Assembly (NCBI RefSeq): GCF_003034965.1
Contig: NZ_PZKE01000001.1
Coordinates: forward strand, 62,001-126,000
DNA from: Fuscovulum blasticum DSM 2131
GTDB taxonomy: Bacteria; Pseudomonadota; Alphaproteobacteria; Rhodobacterales; Rhodobacteraceae
Reading direction: 5' to 3'
Length of the DNA stretch: 64,000 bases
Shown here: positions 7,809 through 15,300 of the stretch, piece after piece
How positions within the stretch are numbered: the stretch's first letter is position 1
Layout: each line of letters starts with the position of its first letter
The notes under the pieces: generated by a model
Told to the model about the DNA's origin: nothing
The model's database searches: none
What the model saw: only the letters and a program-made list of their open reading frames with translations
Program-made: the position numbers and the translations under genes

Positions 7809-8393
7809 ATGAGCAGGTTTCTCCGTGCGGCGCTTCTGCTGCTGTTGCTGGCCTCTTGTGGAGGCGGTAGAGAGTATGCGGCGCCGCGCCAGTTGGATGA
7901 CGCATGTGCGATCATCCGCGAACGTCCGCAGTATCTTCGGGCCATGAAGGCCACCGAACGCCGCTGGGGCGTGCCGGTTGCCGTGCAGATGGCGGTGATC
8001 CATCAGGAATCGAAGTTCATCGGCAACGCCCGCACGCCGCACCGCTTTGCCCTTGGGGTGATTCCGATGGGGCGGCAAAGCACGGCCTATGGCTACAGCC
8101 AGGCACTGAACGGCACCTGGGAAGAATACCAGAAGACCGCGGGCGGCCGCGGCGCCAAGCGCGACCGGATCGACGACGCGACCGATTTCATGGGTTGGTA
8201 TTTCTCCGAGACCACCCGCAAGCTGGGCATCCCGCTGGACAACGCCGAAGCCCAGTATCTGGCCTATCACGAAGGCCGCAGCGGCTATGCCAGCCAAAGC
8301 CATCTGGGCAAGCCGTGGCTTGTTCAGGTTGCCGCCAAGGTTGGATCACGCGCGACCATGTACAGCCAGCAACTGGCGGGCTGCAGCCGCTGA
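7809..8393 (+). CDS. SLT-like (lysozyme-fold) lipoprotein
   Basis: The 194-residue protein has a lipoprotein signal peptide with lipobox LASC (Cys17), so it should be anchored in a membrane facing the periplasm. The mature part contains VQMAVIHQESKF near residue 60, where Glu67 matches the catalytic glutamate of soluble-lytic-transglycosylase-type domains, followed by AYGYSQALNGTW and a late AYHEGRSGY segment, all typical of the SLT fold. It probably cleaves or binds peptidoglycan. AGGGG lies 3 bases upstream of the ATG. The gene is convergent with lolA, separated by a hairpin at 8399-8421. Confidence 0.8.
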   Translation: MSRFLRAALLLLLLASCGGGREYAAPRQLDDACAIIRERPQYLRAMKATERRWGVPVAVQMAVIHQESKFIGNARTPHRFALGVIPMGRQSTAYGYSQALNGTWEEYQKTAGGRGAKRDRIDDATDFMGWYFSETTRKLGIPLDNAEAQYLAYHEGRSGYASQSHLGKPWLVQVAAKVGSRATMYSQQLAGCSR

Positions 8394-8398
8394 GCCTG

Positions 8399-8421
8399 AC
8401 GCCGCGGCCTAGCCGCGGCGT
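8399..8421. terminator. Hairpin between convergent genes, overlapping the lolA stop
   Basis: ACGCCGCGGC (8399-8408) and GCCGCGGCGT (8412-8421) form a perfect 10-bp stem. The three-base loop, 8409-8411, is exactly the lolA stop codon on the minus strand. There is no T-run on either side. A bidirectional 3' end structure is likely but not proven. Confidence 0.5.
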
Positions 8422-9008
8422 TCAACCTCGCGCGGGATCGAGAACAGGGCGCTGCCAAGATCGCCGCCCTTCTTCATCGTGCCCAGGATCACCGTGGTCT
8501 CTTTGCCAAGATCGTCGGTGATCACCCATTGGCGCAGTTCCACCGGATCGGCGGTGAACACCAGTTCGATGGTGCCGTATTCGGGGTGCTCGGGGTCTTG
8601 TGCCTTGACCCGGGTCGAGGTGCCGTCGGCCCGGTGGCCGACCACCATCTTGGCCCGCGCCAGATCAATGTTGCTGTCCAGAATCAGGTTCAGCGGCGTC
8701 CGCTTCAGCGGGTATTGTTCGGGCGCCTGGTTCGATTTGCCGTCGAAGATGGCCACGCTGCCGGAACTGGCCAGCACCAGCGACTTGTCCGGCGGCGCAT
8801 ATTCAAACCGCACCCGGCCCGGGCGCTTGATATAGATCTTGCCGGTCGAAACCGACCCGTCCGCGTTCACTTGTGTGAAGTCAGCCTCAACCGTGGTCAG
8901 GCTGTTCAGGTATTTTGACAACGTGCCCAAGGGCAGCTTGTCGGCCAAGGCGGGCTGGCCAAGGGCCAGCAGGGCAAGCGGGGCGAGGATCGCGGTACGG
9001 CGGTTCAT
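8409..9008 (-). CDS. lolA: Outer-membrane lipoprotein carrier protein LolA
   Basis: The 199-residue periplasmic chaperone carries lipoproteins from LolCDE to the outer membrane. It has a signal peptide (MNRRTAILAP, cleavage after ALA near residue 22), then LSKYLNSLTTVEADFTQ, the typical LolA opening, IYIKRPGRVRFEY and the FTADPVELRQW segment. ATG 9008 is chosen because it begins the signal peptide, although AGGAGG is only 2 bases upstream, an unusually short spacing. No better start exists nearby. In many proteobacteria lolA lies next to ftsK; here the two are about 35 kb apart. Confidence 0.9.
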   Translation of the reverse strand: MNRRTAILAPLALLALGQPALADKLPLGTLSKYLNSLTTVEADFTQVNADGSVSTGKIYIKRPGRVRFEYAPPDKSLVLASSGSVAIFDGKSNQAPEQYPLKRTPLNLILDSNIDLARAKMVVGHRADGTSTRVKAQDPEHPEYGTIELVFTADPVELRQWVITDDLGKETTVILGTMKKGGDLGSALFSIPREVERRG

Positions 9009-9178
9009 ACCTCCTATATAAGGTATCGGCGGGGCCGGCGGAATATCCCTGCCCCGGACACTCGCGGGAATGTGCCGCAGCCGTGAAGGGCCGCCATGCC
9101 GCAGCGACAAAACACCGGCGCCGGGAATAGGGTGGGCAAGAATCTTCATTTCAGCAGCCATCCCGAAAGATCAACCAC

Positions 9179-9850
9179 ATGACCGATGACGAACGCGCTC
9201 TTCGCAGCCGCATGATCGACACCTGCCGCAAGATGAACGCAACCGGGTTGAATCAGGGCACGTCCGGCAACCTTTCGGTCCGCCATGGCGCGGGGCTGCT
9301 GATCACGCCATCGTCGATGCCCTATGACAACATGAAACCCGAAGACATTGTGGAAATGGCCTGGGACGGCACCTATCTTGGCCGCCGGCCCAGTTCGGAA
9401 TGGCGCTTTCACCGCGACATCCTGAAGGCGCGGCCCGATGTCGATGTGGTGCTGCATTGCCATTCGGTACATGCGACCGCCGTCGCCTGCCATCGCCGCA
9501 ATATTCCGGCCTTTCATTACATGGTGGCGGTCATGGGGGGGAACACCCTGCGCTGTGCCCGCTATGCCACCTTTGGCTCTCAGGCCCTGTCGGATGCCGC
9601 GATTGCGGCCCTGCATGACCGGAAGGCCTGCCTTCTGGGCCAGCATGGCCAGATCGCACTTGGCAAGACGCTGGACGCCGCGCTGTCGATGGCCGTCGAG
9701 GTGGAGGCGTTGGCGCAGATGTACATCGCCGCCTGCGCCTTGGGCGAACCGCCTGTCCTGTCGGACGAGGAAATGGAACGGGTGATCGCGCAGATGCAGC
9801 GGATGAGCTATGGCCTTGCGCCCGAAGGTGACAGCACCAAGCCGGCGTGA
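9179..9850 (+). CDS. Class II aldolase/adducin family protein (fuculose-phosphate-aldolase-like)
   Basis: The 223-residue protein has all signature elements of the zinc-dependent class II aldolase/epimerase family: GTSGNLSVR and TPSSMPYD for phosphate binding, catalytic Glu74 in SSEWRFH, zinc ligands His93 and His95 in HCHS, and His156 in GQHGQIA. The family splits L-fuculose-1-phosphate and related sugar phosphates, or decarboxylates or epimerises similar substrates, so the exact substrate is open. The gene stands alone, divergent from lolA, and its stop codon directly abuts the stop of the convergent rlmH. Confidence 0.87.
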   Translation: MTDDERALRSRMIDTCRKMNATGLNQGTSGNLSVRHGAGLLITPSSMPYDNMKPEDIVEMAWDGTYLGRRPSSEWRFHRDILKARPDVDVVLHCHSVHATAVACHRRNIPAFHYMVAVMGGNTLRCARYATFGSQALSDAAIAALHDRKACLLGQHGQIALGKTLDAALSMAVEVEALAQMYIAACALGEPPVLSDEEMERVIAQMQRMSYGLAPEGDSTKPA

Positions 9851-10321
9851 TCAGACCCGGTGATAGGGTGACCCGGCCAGAATCGTTGCCGCGCGATACA
9901 GTTGTTCGGCCAGCATCACTCGCACCAGCATATGCGGCCAGACCATCCGCCCGAAGCTGATCGCCAGATCCGCCCGCGACCGCAGGGCAGGGTCGATGCC
10001 ATCCGCACCCCCAATGACAAAGGCCGCGTCCTGCCGCCCGGCATCACGCCAGCCCGCCAGGACTTCGGCAAACTCGGGCGAGGTCATCTGCCGGCCGCGT
10101 TCATCCAGCACGCAAATAGCGGCCCCGGCCGGCACGGCGCGGGCCAGCAACTGGCCCTCGGCCACCATGCCGCCGCCGCGCTTGTCCTCAACCTCATGCT
10201 CTTCGGGCGGCCCCAGCCCCAGGGGGCGGCCGGTCTTGCCCAGACGGTCAAGGTAATCATCCACCAGCGCGCGCTCGGGGCCGGCGCGCAGCCGCCCCAC
10301 CGCACACAGGTGCAGCCGCAT
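9851..10321 (-). CDS. rlmH: 23S rRNA pseudouridine-1915 N3-methyltransferase RlmH
   Basis: The 156-residue SPOUT methyltransferase matches the usual length of 155. It begins MRLHLCAVGRL and ends in the conserved FVIGGADGIDP, ISFGRMVWPHMLVRVMLAEQLYRA and SPYHR segments that form the knot and the SAM and ribosome sites. It modifies pseudouridine 1915 in helix 69 of assembled ribosomes. ATG 10321 shares one base with the rsfS stop (TGATG), so translation is coupled and both products act on the large ribosomal subunit. Confidence 0.95.
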   Translation of the reverse strand: MRLHLCAVGRLRAGPERALVDDYLDRLGKTGRPLGLGPPEEHEVEDKRGGGMVAEGQLLARAVPAGAAICVLDERGRQMTSPEFAEVLAGWRDAGRQDAAFVIGGADGIDPALRSRADLAISFGRMVWPHMLVRVMLAEQLYRAATILAGSPYHRV

Positions 10322-10770
10322 CAAAGCGTGCGCGCCCCGACCACCTGCCCGGCGGGCAGCCACATCTTTTCAAGCTGGTAGAAGTCACGCACTTCGGGGC
10401 GGAAGACATGGACGATCACGTCGCCGGTGTCGATCAACACCCAATCGCCGGTCTCTTTCCCTTCCATCTTCGCGCTGACCCCGAACGTCTGCTTGAGCCG
10501 GTCAGCCAGCTTTTCGCTGATCGCAGCCACTTGCCGCGACGACCGGCCCGAGCAGATCACCATGTAATCAGCCACGTCCGACCGGCCGCGCAGATCAATC
10601 TGTACAATGTCCTCGGCCTTGTCGTTATCGACCGAGGCAAGGACAGCCTCAAGCATCTGTTCGGGGGTAAAGGTTTCGGGCAACCGCTTGCGGTCGGCCC
10701 GCGGTCCGACCGGCAACCCGGTCGAGGGATCAGAGTGAGACAGGTGTTCGTCCTCCGGAAATGCGCGCAT
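10321..10770 (-). CDS. rsfS: Ribosomal silencing factor RsfS
   Basis: The protein of about 149 residues holds the DUF143/RsfS core: EDIVQIDLRGRSDVADYMVICSG is visible in pieces, followed by GDWVLIDTGDVIVHVF and REFYQLEKMW-like DFYQLEKMW. RsfS binds L14 of the 50S subunit and blocks joining to 30S under poor nutrition. The N-terminal 40 residues before TPEQMLEAV are not conserved and the start is uncertain: ATG 10770 is chosen, with GTG 10803 upstream. It is coupled to rlmH by a TGATG overlap, a common pair in bacteria. Confidence 0.92.
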   Translation of the reverse strand: MRAFPEDEHLSHSDPSTGLPVGPRADRKRLPETFTPEQMLEAVLASVDNDKAEDIVQIDLRGRSDVADYMVICSGRSSRQVAAISEKLADRLKQTFGVSAKMEGKETGDWVLIDTGDVIVHVFRPEVRDFYQLEKMWLPAGQVVGARTL

Positions 10771-10897
10771 ACCCCGCGCCGGGCCTTGGCTCCAAAGTAG
10801 CACCGCCTCCCTGCAATCTCAACTGCAAGCCGCTTGTTTGGCAAAGGCTGGCCGGATGGCCCGCCCGCAGGCACCGATGCCCGGGGAAAGCGGCGCC

Positions 10898-11515
10898 TTA
10901 GCGGGGCACGCCGTAGCATGCCATGAACATCCTGACCGCCCCCCGCAGGGAGGCTTCGACGCTTTCGGCGGTAATGCTGTCTTCCATGCCGAACAGCAGA
11001 CGGTCGCTGATATGGGCCTTGCTCAGATAGGTGAACTGTTCGGCGGCCAGATCGGCGTTGTCGATGGAAAGGCGCCCGGCATCGGCCAGACGGCGCAGGT
11101 GATGCGCCAGCCGGTCCTGGGCCAGCCCCGGCCCGTTCTGCCAGAAGTCGCGGGCCAGATCGGGGAAACGCCCGCCCTCGGACGCGACCAGGCGAAAGGA
11201 GGCGCGGCCAAGGTCCGAAAGGAAAAAGCCGACGATGCGCCGCCCGGCGAACAACAGCAGATCTTCGACCGGGGCAGACATGTCGATTTCGGCTTCGGCC
11301 GCCTCGGTCTGGCGCCGACATTCGGTCGCGCAGATTTCGCGAAACAGGACGTTCTTGTCGGGGAAGTAGGAATAGAGCGTGGCCTTGGACACGCCCGCCT
11401 CGCGCGCGATGTCATCGACCGAGGCGCCGTCGTATCCGTCCCGGACAAAGACGCGCCGGGCGCCTTCAAGCACCTGGTCAAACTTGCGCCCCTTGCGGAT
11501 TTCCGTCTCGGCCAT
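10898..11515 (-). CDS. TetR-family transcriptional regulator
   Basis: The 205-residue repressor has an N-terminal helix-turn-helix at residues about 10-60: RRVFVRDGYDGASVDDIAREAGVSKATLYSYFPDK, shown here only in part as SKATLYSYFPDK. The C-terminal ligand domain is not assignable. ATG 11515 follows AGGGG by 6-7 bases. That ribosome site is in a 7-bp stem closed by a GAAA loop (11518-11535). A small exported protein is encoded 57 bases upstream on the same strand. A 17-bp palindrome at 11784-11800, in the region divergent to mbfA, is the most likely operator. Confidence 0.9.
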   Translation of the reverse strand: MAETEIRKGRKFDQVLEGARRVFVRDGYDGASVDDIAREAGVSKATLYSYFPDKNVLFREICATECRRQTEAAEAEIDMSAPVEDLLLFAGRRIVGFFLSDLGRASFRLVASEGGRFPDLARDFWQNGPGLAQDRLAHHLRRLADAGRLSIDNADLAAEQFTYLSKAHISDRLLFGMEDSITAESVEASLRGAVRMFMACYGVPR

Positions 11516-11517
11516 GT

Positions 11518-11535
11518 GATCCCCTTTCGGGGACC
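11518..11535 (-). promoter_or_regulatory. GAAA-loop hairpin over the TetR ribosome binding site
   Basis: On the minus strand GGTCCCC (11535-11529) and GGGGATC (11524-11518) pair over 7 positions (one G-T) around GAAA. The stem includes the AGGGG ribosome site and ends 2 bases before the ATG at 11515. This would reduce translation of the repressor unless ribosomes from the upstream small gene open it. The regulatory effect is inferred. Confidence 0.4.
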
Positions 11536-11571
11536 ATAGACCGCCTGTCAGGGCCGCGACAAGGCAGCCGG

Positions 11572-11748
11572 TCACTTCTGGGCGGGGCAGGCGGTCGCGT
11601 CCTGTGCCGTGGTCACGCAGGATTTTGTCGAAGCGGTGATGCTGTCATCAGGCCAGGTCAGACGCGGCATGATCGTGTCCATGCCCTGCGCCGCAACCGG
11701 GGCGGCGGCCATCATCAGCAGGGCAAGAAAGGCGGCGAAGCGGGTCAT
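11572..11748 (-). CDS. Small exported protein of 58 residues, unknown function
   Basis: The reading frame begins with ATG at 11748, 8 bases after GGAG, and ends with TGA at 11572. The first 21 residues (MTRFAAFLALLMMAAAPVAA) are a clean signal peptide with cleavage expected after VAAQG or VAA. The mature part is about 37 residues, polar, with two cysteines that could pair in the periplasm. It lies between the palindromic operator and the TetR gene on the same strand, so it is probably the first gene of that transcript and may be autoregulated with it. No family was recognised. Confidence 0.65.
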   Translation of the reverse strand: MTRFAAFLALLMMAAAPVAAQGMDTIMPRLTWPDDSITASTKSCVTTAQDATACPAQK

Positions 11749-11783
11749 CGGGAAACTCCATCGGGTGTTGATGAACCTATATG

Positions 11784-11800
11784 AACTAAACGGTTTAGTT
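11784..11800. promoter_or_regulatory. TetR-type palindromic operator
   Basis: AACTAAAC-G-GTTTAGTT is a perfect 8+1+8 palindrome, in the size and AT-rich style of TetR-family operators. It lies 36 bases upstream of the small exported gene, which precedes the TetR gene. A weaker 16-bp palindrome, TGAACCGATCAGTTCA (two mismatched positions), is at 11816-11831. Binding by the neighbouring TetR protein is inferred. Confidence 0.65.
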
Positions 11801-11867
11801 TTGTCAATTCGATTATGAACCGATCAGTTCAGTTTGTTTCGCTTGCCGAAAGATCGGCGGCGGCATA

Positions 11868-11884
11868 TTTAGAATCATTCCAGA
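11868..11884. promoter_or_regulatory. Irr-box-like (iron control element) site in front of mbfA
   Basis: TTTAGAATCATTCCAGA fits the alphaproteobacterial Irr/ICE motif (TTTAGAA...TTCTAAA type) with two departures in the right half. It lies 13 bases before the mbfA start and overlaps the expected promoter/leader region. In Agrobacterium and Bradyrhizobium, Irr is known to repress mbfA in low iron, which makes the site credible. Confidence 0.6.
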
Positions 11885-11897
11885 TTGGAGCTGTGTC

Positions 11898-12875
11898 ATG
11901 CTGTCTGCCCTGTCCTCTCGCCGCCGGTTCTCGGACCTGACCGAGCAAGAGGTGCTAGCGCTGGCGATTTCCTCGGAAGAGGACGACGCCCGCATCTACC
12001 GCGGCTATGCCGAACACCTGCGCGCCGCCTATCCGGCCTCGGCCGCCGTGTTTGACGATATGGCGGCGGAAGAAGACGGCCACCGACAGCAGCTGATTGA
12101 TCTGCACCAGTCGCGCTTCGGCGCCGTGATCCCGCTGATCCGGCGGGAACATGTTGCCGGCTTCTATGCCCGCAAGCCGGTCTGGCTGGCGACCAACCTG
12201 TCGCTGGAAACGATCCGGGGCGAAGCCCGGGCGATGGAACGGCAGGCATCCGAATTCTATACCCGCGCGGCGCAGCGCACCGCCGATGCCGGCACCCGCA
12301 AGCTCTTGGGCGATCTGGCCGCCGCCGAGGCGGGGCATGAGACGATTGCCGGCACATTGGAGGCGCAGCATCTGGGGGGCGATGAGAAGAACACCGAAGA
12401 TGCCGATGCCCGGCGGCAGTTCATCCTGACCTGGGTGCAGCCAGGGCTGGCCGGGCTGATGGACGGATCGGTTTCAACGCTGGCGCCGATCTTCGCCACG
12501 GCCTTCGCCACGCAGAACACCTGGACAACCTTCCTGGTCGGCGCGGCGGCCAGCGTCGGTGCCGGCATCTCGATGGGGTTCACCGAAGCGGCGCATGACG
12601 ACGGCGTGCTGTCGGGGCGCGGCAGTCCGCTGAAACGCGGCCTTGCTTCGGGGGTGATGACGGCGATCGGGGGCCTGGGCCATGCCCTGCCCTATCTCAT
12701 TCCCGAATTCTGGACGGCGACGACCATCGCCATGATCGTGGTCTTCGTCGAACTTTGGGCGATTGCCTGGATTCAGAACCGCTTCATGGAGACACCCTTC
12801 CTGCGGGCCGCGCTGCAGGTGGTTCTGGGCGGCGCACTGGTCTTTGCCGCCGGTGTGCTGATCGGCGGCGGGTGA
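11898..12875 (+). CDS. mbfA: Membrane-bound ferritin MbfA (ferritin-like plus VIT1 iron exporter)
   Basis: The 325-residue protein has the two-part build of MbfA: an N-terminal ferritin-like diiron domain (residues about 10-155, with iron-ligand-type motifs EEDDARIY, AEEDGHRQQ and AAAEAGHE) and a C-terminal VIT1/CCC1-type membrane domain (about 170-325, with LAGLMDGSVSTLAP and GISMGFTEAAHDD). Its length equals that of the Agrobacterium protein, which exports iron and protects against iron and peroxide stress. GGAG sits 7 bases before the ATG, and an Irr-box-like site lies just upstream. It is divergent from the TetR unit. Confidence 0.92.
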   Translation: MLSALSSRRRFSDLTEQEVLALAISSEEDDARIYRGYAEHLRAAYPASAAVFDDMAAEEDGHRQQLIDLHQSRFGAVIPLIRREHVAGFYARKPVWLATNLSLETIRGEARAMERQASEFYTRAAQRTADAGTRKLLGDLAAAEAGHETIAGTLEAQHLGGDEKNTEDADARRQFILTWVQPGLAGLMDGSVSTLAPIFATAFATQNTWTTFLVGAAASVGAGISMGFTEAAHDDGVLSGRGSPLKRGLASGVMTAIGGLGHALPYLIPEFWTATTIAMIVVFVELWAIAWIQNRFMETPFLRAALQVVLGGALVFAAGVLIGGG

Positions 12876-12915
12876 ACCGGGGGCTGCACAAAGCCTGACC
12901 ATCCGGCCCGGGAAG

Positions 12916-12948
12916 GGCGGCGCGAAAGGCGCGCTGCCTTGCCCTTTT
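12916..12948 (+). terminator. Probable terminator after mbfA
   Basis: GGCGGCGCG (12916-12924) and CGCGCTGCC (12930-12938) form a 9-bp stem with one G-T pair and a 5-base loop, followed by TTGCCCTTTT. The U-tract is interrupted, so strength is uncertain. Confidence 0.5.
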
Positions 12949-12973
12949 GGCCGTGCCGTGACAGTTGGGCACC

Positions 12974-13903
12974 ATGCTGGCCATCCTTCTCAAGACCCTG
13001 CCGTTCTTTGCCGTGATCGGCCTTGGCTATGCCGCCGCGCGGCGGGGGTTCTTCAATGCCGAAGCCACGGCCTATCTGACGCGCTTCGTCTTCTACTTCG
13101 CGCTGTCGGCCATGCTGTTCGGCTTTGCCGCCAATCTGTCGCTGACCGAGATCTTCAGCCTGCCCTTCGTGCTGGCCTATCTGGGGGCGACGGGGCTTTT
13201 GTGGCTGATCCTGTTCGCCGTGACCCTGATCCGCGGCGTGCGGGCCGAAGAAGCCGTGTTCGAGGCGCATACCGGGGTGACCGGCAACACCGGGTTCCTT
13301 GGGATTCCCATGCTGGCGGCCCTTCTTGGGCCGGCGGCCGCGGCGCCGGTGCTTCTGGTGCTGACGGTGGACATGGTGGTGTTTTCCTCCATCCTGACCA
13401 TGGCAATCACCGGCCTGCGCTCGGGGCGGGTATCGCTGGCAACGGTCCGCATTCTGGCGGTGGGGCTGCTGAAGAACCCGATGATCGTCTCGATCGCGCT
13501 TGGCCTGATCTGGGGCGCCACGGGCCGCCAGCTCTGGCCGCCGGTGCAGGAATTCATGACGCTGCTCGGCGCTGCCGCCACGCCTTGCGCGCTGTTCGCC
13601 ATCGGCGCCTCGCTGGTGGGCCGCGGGGGTGAGCGGCTTGGCGTGGCGGCCTGGCTGTCCTTTGCCAAGCTGGTGCTTCACCCCGCCTTCGTTGCCGTTG
13701 CCGCGCTGTGGATCTTTGCGGTCGATCCCTTCGCCGCAGGCGTGATGATTGCCGCCGCCGCCTTGCCGGTGGCAGGCAACGTCTTCATCCTGGCACAGCA
13801 TTACAACGTGGCGCCGCAGCGCGTTTCAACCGCGATCCTTGTCTCGACCGTGCTGTCGATCCTGACGGTCAGCGCCGTCATTTCCCTTGTGGAGGTATCA
13901 TGA
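12974..13903 (+). CDS. AEC-family (auxin efflux carrier) transporter
   Basis: The 309-residue membrane protein has about ten hydrophobic segments arranged as two halves, with the family's NTGFLGIPML segment near residue 105 and NPMIVSIALGL in the centre. AEC permeases export or import small organic acids and related compounds; the substrate cannot be read from sequence. ATG 12974 was chosen over a TTG three codons upstream. The stop codon overlaps the ATG of fghA (ATGA), so the two are translated together, suggesting a link to formaldehyde or one-carbon products such as formate, though this is only inference. Confidence 0.87.
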   Translation: MLAILLKTLPFFAVIGLGYAAARRGFFNAEATAYLTRFVFYFALSAMLFGFAANLSLTEIFSLPFVLAYLGATGLLWLILFAVTLIRGVRAEEAVFEAHTGVTGNTGFLGIPMLAALLGPAAAAPVLLVLTVDMVVFSSILTMAITGLRSGRVSLATVRILAVGLLKNPMIVSIALGLIWGATGRQLWPPVQEFMTLLGAAATPCALFAIGASLVGRGGERLGVAAWLSFAKLVLHPAFVAVAALWIFAVDPFAAGVMIAAAALPVAGNVFILAQHYNVAPQRVSTAILVSTVLSILTVSAVISLVEVS

Positions 13904-14730
13904 AAACCATTTCCGAAAATCGCTGCTTCGGCGGCGTTCAAGGGGTCTATACCCACCCGTCCGCGGCCACGGGCACCGACATGACCTTCGGCCTGTTCCT
14001 GCCCGCCGAAGCCGAAAATGGCGCCGTGCCGGTGCTGTGGTATCTGTCGGGCCTGACCTGCACCCATGAAAACGCCATGGTCAAATCCGGCGCGCAACGC
14101 TGGGCGGCCGAACAGGGCATTGCCCTTGTCTTCCCGGATACCAGCCCGCGCGGCGAAGGCGTGGCGAATGACAGCGCCTTTGATCTGGGGCAAGGCGCGG
14201 GGTTCTACGTCAACGCCACGCAAGACCCCTGGGCGCTGAACTTCCAGATGTGGGATTATGTGACCGAGGAACTGCCCCGCCTGCTGTTCAACGCCTTTCC
14301 GCTGGAAGAGGGCGCACAGGCCATCACCGGCCATTCCATGGGCGGCCACGGCGCCCTGACCATCGCGATGAGCTTTCCGGGCCGCTTCGCCAGCGTCTCG
14401 GCCTTTGCGCCGATCTGCGAACCCACCCGCAGCGACTGGGGCCGCAAGCAGTTCACCGCCTATCTCGGCAGCGATGAAACGCTGTGGGCAGGGCATGATT
14501 CCACCCATCTGATGCGGCGCTTCGGCTTTGACGGGCCGATGCTGATTGATCAGGGCACCTCGGACCAGTTCCTTGATCTGCTGCGCCCCGAGGCGCTGGC
14601 CGCCGCAATGACCGAACGCCGGCAGGGCGGCATCGTCCGTATGCAGAAGGGCTACGACCACAGCTATTTCTTTGTCTCGACCTTCATGGAAGACCATGTC
14701 GATTTCCACGCGCAGGCGCTGCGTGGCTGA
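13900..14730 (+). CDS. fghA: S-formylglutathione hydrolase
   Basis: The 276-residue alpha/beta hydrolase splits S-formylglutathione into formate and glutathione, the second step of glutathione-dependent formaldehyde oxidation. The nucleophile is Ser146 in GHSMGGHG; the acid is in DQGTSDQF and the histidine in GYDHSYF. The ENRCFGGVQGVY start, LWYLSGLTCTHEN oxyanion segment and FPDTSPRG are typical of esterase D / FghA. ATG 13900 has GGAGG 5 bases upstream and overlaps the AEC stop. The partner formaldehyde dehydrogenase gene is not in this window. Two perfect palindromes follow the stop codon. Confidence 0.95.
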   Translation: MKTISENRCFGGVQGVYTHPSAATGTDMTFGLFLPAEAENGAVPVLWYLSGLTCTHENAMVKSGAQRWAAEQGIALVFPDTSPRGEGVANDSAFDLGQGAGFYVNATQDPWALNFQMWDYVTEELPRLLFNAFPLEEGAQAITGHSMGGHGALTIAMSFPGRFASVSAFAPICEPTRSDWGRKQFTAYLGSDETLWAGHDSTHLMRRFGFDGPMLIDQGTSDQFLDLLRPEALAAAMTERRQGGIVRMQKGYDHSYFFVSTFMEDHVDFHAQALRG

Positions 14731-14737
14731 GCGCGGC

Positions 14738-14782
14738 CAAATTCCTTCGAAGGAATTTGCAATGTTCTTCGAAGAACATTGC
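14738..14782. repeat. Two back-to-back perfect palindromes
   Basis: A 22-bp palindrome (14738-14759, arms CAAATTCCTTC / GAAGGAATTTG) and a 24-bp palindrome (14759-14782, arms GCAATGTTCTTC / GAAGAACATTGC) share one base and the same TTCGAA centre. They start 8 bases after fghA and end 29 bases before the next gene. They could be 3' processing or termination hairpins, or members of a dispersed palindromic repeat family. Confidence 0.75.
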
Positions 14783-14811
14783 TCCCGCCATGCGTGGCCG
14801 GGGGCGGGACC

Positions 14812-15291
14812 ATGACGCTTTACATCGACGCCGACGCCTGCCCCGTGAAGGCCGAGGCCGAGCGGGTGGCCACCAGGCTGGGGGTGCGGATGGTGCTGGT
14901 CTCGAACGGGGGTATCCGGCCTTCGGCCAACCCGCTGGTGGAAAGCGTCTATGTGGCTGCCGGGCTGGATGAAGCCGACCGCTGGATCGCCGACCATGCC
15001 GCGCACGGTGACGTGGTGGTGACCTCCGACATTCCGCTGGCGGCACGGGTCATTGCCTCGGGCGCGTCGGTGGTCAAGCCGGATGGCGACGAGCTGACCA
15101 CAGCGAACATCGGCAGCGTGCTGGCCACGCGCGATCTGATGGCCGACCTGCGCAGCGCCGATCCGTTCCGGCAGGGCGGCGGGCGGTCCTTCTCGGCGCG
15201 CGACAGGTCGCGCTTCCTGGATGTGCTGGACCGCGTGTTGCGGCGCGCGCGTGTCGCGGGTGGAACAGATTCCGGCCGCACGCCGGGGTGA
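14812..15291 (+). CDS. YaiI/YqxD family protein (UPF0178, PIN-like fold)
   Basis: The 159-residue protein begins [13 protein letters not shown] and contains [13 protein letters not shown] and the DNIG-like [19 protein letters not shown] segment, which define the YaiI/YqxD (DUF188) family. The acidic residues near the start and in SDIPLA resemble a PIN-like nuclease site, but the biochemical role is not established. ATG 14812 is at the conserved start. It is followed 9 bases later by a DMT transporter and may be the first gene of that run. Confidence 0.9.
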   Translation: MTLYIDADACPVKAEAERVATRLGVRMVLVSNGGIRPSANPLVESVYVAAGLDEADRWIADHAAHGDVVVTSDIPLAARVIASGASVVKPDGDELTTANIGSVLATRDLMADLRSADPFRQGGGRSFSARDRSRFLDVLDRVLRRARVAGGTDSGRTPG

Positions 15292-15300
15292 TCTGGCGTC

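Noticed and set aside
11816-11831. SOS box (GTTC-N7-GTTC type) near the TetR/mbfA divergent region
   Set aside because: The half-sites are inverted rather than direct repeats, so it fits a weak palindrome and not the alphaproteobacterial SOS box.
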